Positions 33,447-39,891 of a DNA stretch of 39,891 bases are shown one piece after another. The stretch covers positions 1 to 39,891 of the forward strand of contig JAADHO010000085.1 in assembly GCA_013151775.1 (NCBI GenBank), given 5' to 3'. The translations under genes were made by a program, and so were the position numbers. The stretch is from Deltaproteobacteria bacterium. GTDB lineage: Bacteria > Myxococcota_A > Polyangia > Polyangiales > Houyiibacteriaceae. Every line of letters starts with the position of its first letter. Position 1 is the first letter of the stretch. The notes beneath the pieces were generated by a model that was not told where the DNA came from, made no database searches, and saw nothing but the letters and a program-made list of their open reading frames with translations.

Positions 33447-35473
33447 TGTGCGCTCGCAGGATCTTCGCCTTGGTCGCTGCGCTCAGCGCGCTCGTCCTCG
33501 TGGGCTGCTCGGGCGATCCAGCGGATCCCGATCTCGCGTCGCGCCAGAGCTGTGAGGCCTCTTCGTGTCATGGGCGCGCCGGCAGCGATCGCGGCATCGA
33601 GCTCGCGCACAGAGGCTTCGCCCTGACCTGCACGGACTGCCACGGTGGCGACGGGACGACGCGCGACAAGGAAAGCGCCCACGTCGCGCCGGCGCCCGCG
33701 TGGGTCGCCGAGCGTCGCGGCTACATCCGCAACCTCTCGGTGAACGAGCTCGACAGGGTGGACCCCGACTACCTGCGCTTCGAAAACCCAGGTGACTATC
33801 GCGTGGCCGCGACGAGCTGCGGCTCCGGATCGCCCGCCAACCCAGGCTCCGGCTGTCATCAGGACGTGGTCTACTCCGCCGCGCGCTCCGTGATGAGCAC
33901 CTTCGTCGGCCACTTCGGGCCGCCGCGCTTCGAGAACGGCATGCAGGGCCGCGACGCCGAGCTCGGCAGTCGGGCCATCGAAGACCCCGAGGGTGTGGAC
34001 CCCTTGCCCGAGGGCGCCGTGCGCTCTCTGGTGCAGGCGCGGGTGCCCGCCGCCGACGCGCCGCGCGACTCGGTCGCCACCGCCATCGATCACTATCTGC
34101 CGAAGAACTGCACCCACTGCCACGCATGGAGCTACGGCCGCAACGACGCGCGCGGCAACTTCCGCTCCGCCGGCTGCAGCTCGTGTCACTTCGTCTACAC
34201 CAACGACGGCGTCTCCGAGTCGAACGATCCCTCGGCCATCAGCGACCGACCGCCCCACCCGCGCACGCACGAGCTCGTGACCGCGATCCCCGGCAACAAC
34301 TGCGAGCACTGCCACTATCAGGGCGAGCGCATCGGGCTGCTCTTCCGCGGGGTGGTCGAGTGGGGGCTGACCGACGACCCGCCCTTCCCGAACATCGGCG
34401 AGTCGCTCCACAACCACCCGCCCGAGTTCTACCTGCAGGCCTCGAGTGACCCCGCGCACCCGGCGGACCTGCACTACACGGCGGGCATGACCTGCGTCGA
34501 CTGCCACGTCGGCCGTGACGTGCACGGCGACGGACGCATCTACTCCTCCGCCAAGCAGCAGACGGCCATCCGCTGCGAGAACTGCCACGGCAACGTCGAC
34601 GAGGCCTTGATGGAGGGTCGCGTCACCAAGCCGCTGACGCGCGACGGAACGGATCCGACCTGCACGCCGAGAGAGGGCGATCCGGGCAGCTTCTGGAACT
34701 GCGCCGGCGACTCTCTGCGTCGACTCAGCCGACACGACGACGGCAGCATCTGGCTGACGCCGGCCGGTGGCAGCGCAGATCTGCGCGTGCCTCAGATCGC
34801 CGAGGTGCTGGCCGCGGGACTCAACCCCAACATGCAGCGGGCCATGGGACGCGATGCCTCGACGGGGCTCAGCCACACCCAGGTGCTCGAGTGCGAGAGC
34901 TGCCACACGGCCTATCGGCAGTATTGCTTTGGCTGCCACGTGACGATGGACTACGGGCAGGAGAAGAGCGATCTCCTGAGCGGTGAGCGCACGCCGGGCG
35001 CGGAGCTGACCTCACGCAGCTTCACCAGCTTCGACCTCTTCTTCGTCGGCGTGAATCGTCGAGGCAAGATCGGATCCTTCTGCCCATCGATGCAGGTCTT
35101 CTTGACGGCGACGGGCCGAGACGCCAGCGGCGCCGAGGTGACCTACTTCGAGAACCGCATCCGGCGAACCGCCAGCGGGCGCCGTGGTTTCAACTGGGCC
35201 GTGGACGCGTCCCACGTCAGCTCGCGCCGACCTCAGCCCTGCAGTCGTTGTCACGCCAACGAGCGCGACGCCTGCTCCACGGACGAGGCGCGCGAGACAT
35301 TCGGCTTCGGCACCGGGCGCTACGAGTGGACCGACGATACGGGCACCACCTACGACCTGACGCGGCTGCTCGATCCCGACGGAACCCCCGTGGTCGACTT
35401 CGCCCACGAAGGCCAAGGCGCCGTCCCCATGGACGTGATCGGCCGCGCCCTGGACATCTGCGTGAGCAACTGA
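33446..35473 (+). CDS. Multihaem c-type cytochrome lipoprotein (about 9-11 haems)
   Basis: The 675-residue product has a lipoprotein signal ending in LVGC (lipid Cys about 21). Canonical CxxCH motifs start near residues 62 (CTDCH), 222 (CTHCH), 244 (CSSCH), 286 (CEHCH), 350 (CVDCH), 377 (CENCH), 483 (CESCH), 494 (CFGCH) and 599 (CSRCH). CEASSCH at 36-42 (CX4CH) and Cys 125...Cys 137-His 138 (CX11CH) look like extra, non-standard haem sites. Such proteins relay electrons on the outer surface. ATG 33446 is preceded by an in-frame GTG at 33443; the ATG overlaps the upstream stop. The substrate or partner is not evident. Confidence 0.85.
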   Translation: MCARRIFALVAALSALVLVGCSGDPADPDLASRQSCEASSCHGRAGSDRGIELAHRGFALTCTDCHGGDGTTRDKESAHVAPAPAWVAERRGYIRNLSVNELDRVDPDYLRFENPGDYRVAATSCGSGSPANPGSGCHQDVVYSAARSVMSTFVGHFGPPRFENGMQGRDAELGSRAIEDPEGVDPLPEGAVRSLVQARVPAADAPRDSVATAIDHYLPKNCTHCHAWSYGRNDARGNFRSAGCSSCHFVYTNDGVSESNDPSAISDRPPHPRTHELVTAIPGNNCEHCHYQGERIGLLFRGVVEWGLTDDPPFPNIGESLHNHPPEFYLQASSDPAHPADLHYTAGMTCVDCHVGRDVHGDGRIYSSAKQQTAIRCENCHGNVDEALMEGRVTKPLTRDGTDPTCTPREGDPGSFWNCAGDSLRRLSRHDDGSIWLTPAGGSADLRVPQIAEVLAAGLNPNMQRAMGRDASTGLSHTQVLECESCHTAYRQYCFGCHVTMDYGQEKSDLLSGERTPGAELTSRSFTSFDLFFVGVNRRGKIGSFCPSMQVFLTATGRDASGAEVTYFENRIRRTASGRRGFNWAVDASHVSSRRPQPCSRCHANERDACSTDEARETFGFGTGRYEWTDDTGTTYDLTRLLDPDGTPVVDFAHEGQGAVPMDVIGRALDICVSN

Positions 35474-35482
35474 CGCAGCCGA

Positions 35483-35502
35483 GGCCCGCGATTCACCGGG
35501 TC
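35483..35502 (+). terminator. Hairpin after the multihaem cytochrome gene
   Basis: GGCCCG (35483-35488) pairs with CGGGTC (35497-35502), six pairs including one G-U, and is followed by TTTCG. It is a weak terminator candidate. It lies between the cytochrome and the convergent RCC1-type gene. Confidence 0.35.
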
Positions 35503-35547
35503 TTTCGCCAGATGGCACACCGAGCCCGAGATTGACGGGGGCCAGAG

Positions 35548-37788
35548 CTACAGGGGCCAGACCCTCACGGGGCTGCTCCGACTCACGAAGGTACCGTCTC
35601 CAAGCTCTCCCCACCCATTCCTTCCCCAGCACAGCACCTCGCCGCTAGCCCGGCGGGCGCAGGTGTGCGCGCCACCCGCCACGATCTCGACGGCATCCGG
35701 CAAGCCCAGCACCTCCACCGCCGAGTCACGATCCCGCGTGCCACCGTCTCCGAGTTGGCCCCCCCCATTCTCTCCCCAACACGAGACCGTCACCGAGAGC
35801 CTGCGAGCACAGCTATGCCGAGAGCCAGTGGCGATCTGCACGGCGTCGCTCACGCCCCAGGCGTATACAGGCGTCGGCGCGTCCCAAGTGGAGGAATTTC
35901 CGAGCTGCCCCGACCTGTTCCTGCCCCAGCACACGACTTGCCCGGAGCTTCGCCTCGCGCAATTGAATCCTCCACCTGCGGAAAGCTCTGCGGCATCTGG
36001 TAGCGCCATCACCCGCACGCCCGTGGGACTACTAGTTGTGGTGTTGTCTCCCAATTGGCCCCGGCTATTACTCCCCCAGCAACTGACGTCGCCCGACGTG
36101 TGGCGTGCGCATGTCCAGTAGCCTCCTGCTTCCACCTCCTCTGCGTCCGTGAGCCCCATGACAGCGACTGGCGTGTGACGTTCCCTCGTCGTCCCATCTC
36201 CGAGTTGACCAGAATAATTGTCGCCCCAACATTTGGCGGTTCCATCGGCTAGGCGCGCACAAGTGTGCCGCGACCCCAAGCTAATCTCGATAACCCCAGA
36301 TAGCCCCACCACGGCCGTCGGAGTCACTTGGGTCGTGGTCGTTCCATCGCCGAGCTGACCGTGGTCGTTTCTTCCCCAACACACCACACGACCAGATGCC
36401 CTACGTGCACAGGTATGCCCATCTCCTGCCTCAAGTTCCACTGCATCATCGATGCCGACCACCTCGACTGGACGGTTGTGGACACGACGAGTTCCATCTC
36501 CCAAACTACCGAAATCATTCAACCCCCAGCAGACGACGTGACCAGACGCCAGACGCGCGCAGCTGTGCGACTCACCAAGCGCTAGTTGAACCGGTGGATC
36601 GCAGACTCCGTCGACACATTCCAAGTCGCAACGCATACCACACCCACCGCAGTTGAAACCATCGATCGACGGATCACTCTCGCACCCGTTGGCGTAGGCC
36701 CCGTCGCAATCATTTTTCCCGACGGGGCAACTCGCAACGGTGCATGACCCGTCTGAGCACGCCATCGTGGTCTCAGGAAGAGTTCGGCAACTTTCCGCCG
36801 CAAAGGGCGCCTCATCGACAGCGCCGTTGCAATCGTTGTCGAGCCCGTCGCACACTTCAGGCAGACCCGGATGAACGCTGCGTTGACGGTCGTCGCAGTC
36901 GTCCGCCGGGAGAGGTCCCCCTGAGCAACTCGAGGTCATCGGGGCGTGACCATCTTCGTCGGCGTCCTCGGAAACGTCGATTCCACCAGTGCCCGAACAG
37001 TCATTGTCCAGGCGGTCGCAGATCTCTGGAGCTCCAGGGTAGACGATCGGGTTCGAATCGTCACAGTCCGTGCCTCCGCAATCCATGGAGGAGAAGCCGT
37101 CACGATCCATGTCCTCCTCGATCGATAGTTGACCATCACAGTCGTCATCTATCGCGTTACACATGATTTCCATACGTGCAGGGTTGATCGTATCGTCGGT
37201 GTCTATGCAATCCAGGTGGTTGTTCGACCAGCTAGGCGCAGCACCCCAGACGCACATGGGACTCGCCATCGGCTGTGCACACGCAGTAACCGCTGACGAT
37301 TCATCACTTCCAAAACCATCGCCATCACAGTCCGGATAGAAATCGATTAGCTCGAGGCCATCATCTTCCATCCCATTGCAGTCATCGTCCTTCCCATCGC
37401 AGCGTTCCGGATTTCCGGGGTAGCGGTCTGGGTCCGTATCGTCGCAATCGTCGCCGCCACACTCGACAGCGTCATGACCGTCAAGATCCGCATCCTGGGT
37501 TTCATCGCATATCGTTACGCAATGGTCCGTCTCCTCATCGCAGATTTGGTTTTCGATGCAGGGGCTTTCCCCCGCGATGCACAATCCGATCCGTGCTGGC
37601 GGTCCGGGCAATTCACAATGCTCCACTCCGTTGCAGTAGATGCCATCGTCACAGCGATCTAACGCCGTGCACGTCGAAGCATCGGCATCTCCGGTGCCGC
37701 CGTCCAGGTGGGGCGCGTGGGTTGGTCCCGATGTGCCGCACGCCGCCAGTGCTATGAAAGAGAGTGAAATGAGTCGTCCCAGGGTCAT
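35548..37788 (-). CDS. Lipoprotein with MopE-like repeats and a seven-blade RCC1-type propeller
   Basis: The 746-residue product has a signal peptide ending in LAAC (lipid Cys 17). Its first half (about 30-390) holds Cys-rich repeats of the MopE type (DCDDTDPDRYPG, DCDDSNPIVYPG, DCDDRQRSVHPG with CD or CN partners), likely metal-binding. The second half (about 400-746) has seven RCC1/BLIP-II-like repeats of about 49 residues. Each contains CARxxxxxxxCWG (C-x9-C) and most contain a GQLGDGT loop, so each blade of a beta-propeller would carry its own disulfide. Base composition is close to 50% G+C in parts (sampled near 37150 and 37500), much lower than neighbours. A surface ligand-binding role is inferred. 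Confidence 0.82.
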   Translation of the reverse strand: MTLGRLISLSFIALAACGTSGPTHAPHLDGGTGDADASTCTALDRCDDGIYCNGVEHCELPGPPARIGLCIAGESPCIENQICDEETDHCVTICDETQDADLDGHDAVECGGDDCDDTDPDRYPGNPERCDGKDDDCNGMEDDGLELIDFYPDCDGDGFGSDESSAVTACAQPMASPMCVWGAAPSWSNNHLDCIDTDDTINPARMEIMCNAIDDDCDGQLSIEEDMDRDGFSSMDCGGTDCDDSNPIVYPGAPEICDRLDNDCSGTGGIDVSEDADEDGHAPMTSSCSGGPLPADDCDDRQRSVHPGLPEVCDGLDNDCNGAVDEAPFAAESCRTLPETTMACSDGSCTVASCPVGKNDCDGAYANGCESDPSIDGFNCGGCGMRCDLECVDGVCDPPVQLALGESHSCARLASGHVVCWGLNDFGSLGDGTRRVHNRPVEVVGIDDAVELEAGDGHTCARRASGRVVCWGRNDHGQLGDGTTTTQVTPTAVVGLSGVIEISLGSRHTCARLADGTAKCWGDNYSGQLGDGTTRERHTPVAVMGLTDAEEVEAGGYWTCARHTSGDVSCWGSNSRGQLGDNTTTSSPTGVRVMALPDAAELSAGGGFNCARRSSGQVVCWGRNRSGQLGNSSTWDAPTPVYAWGVSDAVQIATGSRHSCARRLSVTVSCWGENGGGQLGDGGTRDRDSAVEVLGLPDAVEIVAGGAHTCARRASGEVLCWGRNGWGELGDGTFVSRSSPVRVWPL
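35551..36587 (-). repeat. Seven diverged ~148-bp tandem coding repeats (RCC1 blades)
   Basis: Seven protein repeats of about 49 residues, each with a CAR...CWG pair followed, in most, by a GQLGDGT-type turn. The copies have diverged at DNA level but keep constant spacing. Confidence 0.85.
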
Positions 37789-37955
37789 GGCGGGACGACT
37801 ATATCACGTGGACCGAAGCTCGATAGCCGGTCGCGAACCGCGCCCTCAGACGCGCGATGCGTACGTTGAACGGCACCGTAGGTGCCAGTGCGTATACCCC
37901 ATCGGCCCCGCGCCCGCGCCGCCGAGACGTCCCTGCTGCACATGAAGGCGTGATC

Positions 37956-38240
37956 GTTGCTCACACGGATCGGTCGCACGCGCGCCACGCCAGCGTCGAT
38001 CAGCGCGCGATCCAGCGCGACGTGTGCCGGACGTGCCGTCTCCATCACGTAGAACACGCCCACCTCCACCATGGTCATGCCCATCATCGAGGAGATGTTG
38101 AGCGCCGTGTGCGTGATCCAGAGGCCGGCGAACACGGCGCACATGGCGAGCAGCGCCACCCAGAGCATTGAGATGGCGACGCGCAGCCGCTCGAAGGCGA
38201 TGAGCAGCACCAGAAAAACAGTGAACAGCGCTGCACATTC
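37956..38240 (-). pseudogene. Relic of an RND-family efflux pump gene
   Basis: A minus-strand open frame (37785-38330) has a core matching the membrane part of RND pumps. ECAALFTVFLVLLIAFERLR is followed by a hydrophobic segment and TALNISSMMGM, where intact pumps have LNISSxMGxxxxxGI. ALDRALIDAGVARVRPI then matches the conserved ALxEAGxxRxRPI. After RPIRV the conserved MTT motif is lost and the flanks no longer match. Only about 95 of some 1,000 residues remain. It lies in AT-richer DNA, which suits a decaying, perhaps acquired, gene. The subfamily (metal or drug) cannot be told. Confidence 0.6.
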
Positions 38241-38330
38241 CATGCACATAATGCACGCCGCGCCCCAAATGCTTCCAGCATTCCTCCTGAGCGTAGTACC
38301 GCGGCGGGGTGCGCGTCCTACGGCGCTCAA

Positions 38331-38760
38331 GAGATATCAGGAGCGTGCCGAAATTGTGGCGAAGGCAATCGCGACCATGGGCACCTACAAGAAACGGACG
38401 GTCTTGGGACACGAGGGAGCAGATGCGTATACGCCGAGAAGCCACTCCCAGATTAGGAAGCCAGTCGCCAGTCGAGGTAGCGCACACCACGTAAGCTGAA
38501 GTTATCGTAAGGTGCGCAGCCGGGAGGTTTCGTTAGAGGACGCACATCGGATCCACTGCGCAAAGTATGGTTGCATTGCGCCGGCGACCATCACCTAGAC
38601 CACCCACACGCTGGCGCGCTATTCATATACTTCAGCCGTATCAAGATATCCTACTACCCAAACAAAAGCCAAACGTCAGTCTATAGTGCACTTGCACGAA
38701 TATCATCTGCAGACCAAGACAGCAGTCATATCAAGCGTCCTATCTGGAGCTGCCGATACA
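38331..38760. other. Gene-poor AT-rich stretch
   Basis: I see no supportable gene here. Open frames on both strands are short and have no family motif. G+C falls to about half or below around 38620-38760. The stretch probably contains more decayed sequence next to the RND relic and the promoter of the following glycosyltransferase, but I could not identify promoter boxes with confidence. Confidence 0.5.
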
Positions 38761-39855
38761 ATGTTACGACTTGCCGTGACTTACGAAAATACTCTGCCAT
38801 GTAGCCAGGCCGATGCAGAACAGTTCATCGCGAATGCCTCCGCGCTCGCGAAGCGTGATGGCATCGAAGCGAGCCTCTACGTCCCACCACCCAGCACACG
38901 TCTCGAAGACGTCCGGCGTCTACACAGCGTAGCAGACGAGTTGAAGCTGGAGGTGCTCCAGAGCCATAGCGCGCTCATCGGTGTGCAGCATCTCCACCAC
39001 GCCGCGGCCGTCTCGCGCGCCGCTGAAGTACGCAGGTCAACACTGGTCTACACCCGGAACCTGACGGTGATGCTCGCGGCGCTGGCCGCGGGACATCGGG
39101 TCGCCTACGAGCATTACCGCCCGTGGCCTGTGCAGATTCCGCCGCTCCAGCCCTTGCTCCGCTGGTCGATGCGCCACCCCAACTTCGTAGGTGGTATCCT
39201 TCATTCGAACTACGCGCGCCGTAGCTATCTCGAACTGGGTGTGGCGCCGAATAAGCTGCGTACGTTCCACAATGGCTTCGACCCTGGACGATTCGAACCG
39301 AGGTTGACGAGAGCTGAGGCTAGAGCCGCTACTGATCTTCAGTTCGATGGGCCTGTGATCGTTTACACCGGTCGTATCAACGAGAAGAAGGGGCTCGAGC
39401 TGGTTCTCGAGATCGCCGCCCGCATGCCAGAGGCGAACTTCGTTCTCGTCGGATCCGAGCAGCAGGGATGCATCGAGGCCGCCGCTGCTCAGCACGCGAA
39501 CGTTCACATCCGGCCGTGGCAGCGCTTCGAAGAGGTTACGAAGTTCCTGTTCGCCGCCGACGTGTTACTGATCCCCCCCTCCATGAAGCCGCTCGAGGAG
39601 TTCGGATGCACCGTGGTTCCGCTGAAACTTTTTAGCTATCTCGCCGCGGGTCGCGCGATCGTAGCTGCAAATGCGCCCGACGTGCGAGAGCTTCTGCATC
39701 ACGATGAAAACGCCTTCTTGCTCAAACCGGACGACGCTGAGCGTGCTACGGCTGACCTCCGGGTACTGCTCTCTGACAACGATCGTATGGAGCGCCTGGC
39801 TGTGCCGGCCCGCGTAGTTGATGGGGAGTCGTCCCGGGCTTGTCGCGGGGTCTGA
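38761..39855 (+). CDS. GT4-family glycosyltransferase
   Basis: The 364-residue product is a GT-B enzyme of family 4, which transfers a sugar from a nucleotide donor, usually in lipopolysaccharide or capsule assembly. The linker motif is HNGFDPGRF. The C-terminal donor-binding domain has VIVYTGRINEKKGLELVLEI, VLVGSE and the E-x7-E-like region PLKLFSYLAAGRAIVAAN. The frame is open from 38686, but ATG 38761 begins the usual N-terminal strand. The last 20 or so residues (VPARVVDGESSRACRGV) do not look like the family's C-terminal helix, so the 3' end may be altered. It may be the first gene of a surface polysaccharide locus continuing past the window. Confidence 0.82.
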   Translation: MLRLAVTYENTLPCSQADAEQFIANASALAKRDGIEASLYVPPPSTRLEDVRRLHSVADELKLEVLQSHSALIGVQHLHHAAAVSRAAEVRRSTLVYTRNLTVMLAALAAGHRVAYEHYRPWPVQIPPLQPLLRWSMRHPNFVGGILHSNYARRSYLELGVAPNKLRTFHNGFDPGRFEPRLTRAEARAATDLQFDGPVIVYTGRINEKKGLELVLEIAARMPEANFVLVGSEQQGCIEAAAAQHANVHIRPWQRFEEVTKFLFAADVLLIPPSMKPLEEFGCTVVPLKLFSYLAAGRAIVAANAPDVRELLHHDENAFLLKPDDAERATADLRVLLSDNDRMERLAVPARVVDGESSRACRGV

Positions 39856-39891
39856 GGCTGGGCTCACGGAGCCGTGACCACGGCGACGGTG

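Noticed and set aside
37846-38490. Minus-strand open frame of 214 codons overlapping the RND relic
   Set aside because: The RND-like residues are in the other frame; this one is His/Arg-rich and motif-free.
38071-38499. Plus-strand open frame of 142 codons
   Set aside because: It lies antisense to the RND relic and has no family motif or ribosome-binding site.
39780-39855. Frameshift at the 3' end of the GT4 gene
   Set aside because: The C-terminal residues look atypical, but the other two frames hit stops at once or show no family sequence, so a frameshift cannot be demonstrated.

Overview
The window is a GC-rich (roughly two-thirds G+C in most genes) bacterial chromosome segment that looks like a deltaproteobacterium of the Myxococcota/Polyangia type. 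I infer this from the many large Cys-rich or Asp/Gly-rich outer-surface lipoproteins with 'DGG/DAG' linkers, MopE-like DCDD repeats, VCBS/ASPIC repeats, a PilZ protein and a multihaem lipo-cytochrome. No rRNA, tRNA, CRISPR array, integrase or insertion sequence was seen.

Layout. 1-323: 3' end of a Pro/Arg-repeat protein with an IPT/TIG-like domain. 495-3691: pdhA-pdhB-pdhC, three of the pyruvate dehydrogenase polypeptides, convergent with a GlcD-like FAD oxidase (3696-5093, minus). 5246-11366: three consecutive lipoproteins (Cys-rich, VWA-type, VCBS/ASPIC-type). 11435-14208: a membrane-anchored protein translationally coupled to a GT39-type glycosyltransferase. 14231-16570 (minus): a TPR-like membrane protein, phosphatidylserine synthase and a small lipoprotein. 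16670-18233: a PilZ protein and a GT87 mannosyltransferase-like protein. 18254-21683 (minus): a lipoprotein with an 18-bp tandem repeat, then the MaeB-type malic enzyme. 21728-22766: a methyltransferase/ArsR operon with a very legible promoter and operator. 22814-24454: an unusual zinc-ribbon SDR protein. 24471-28414 (minus): a large Cys-rich lipoprotein and a second GT87. 28502-28858: an A-type Fe-S assembly protein. 28946-31325 (minus): a serine hydrolase coupled to a frameshifted AmpG permease. 31453-35473: an HtrA protease, a small lipoprotein and a multihaem c-type lipo-cytochrome. 35548-37788 (minus): a MopE/RCC1 lipoprotein. 37956-38240: the relic of an RND efflux pump. 38761-39855: a GT4 glycosyltransferase.

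The strongest signals for a second look are five. (1) The 21.7-22.8 kb operon encodes an ArsR repressor with an exact SmtB-type alpha-5 metal site. Its near-consensus promoter has a dyad operator between the -35 and -10 boxes, and the coupled gene is a methyltransferase, not a metal exporter. (2) The SDR-like protein carries a four-Cys zinc-ribbon-like insert, and the catalytic Tyr is replaced by Thr. (3) The lipo-cytochrome has nine CxxCH motifs plus probable CX4CH and CX11CH sites. (4) ampG is broken at its most conserved loop. (5) From about 36 to 38.8 kb the G+C drops sharply and a decayed RND gene appears, suggesting a junction of foreign or remodelled DNA next to a glycosyltransferase locus.
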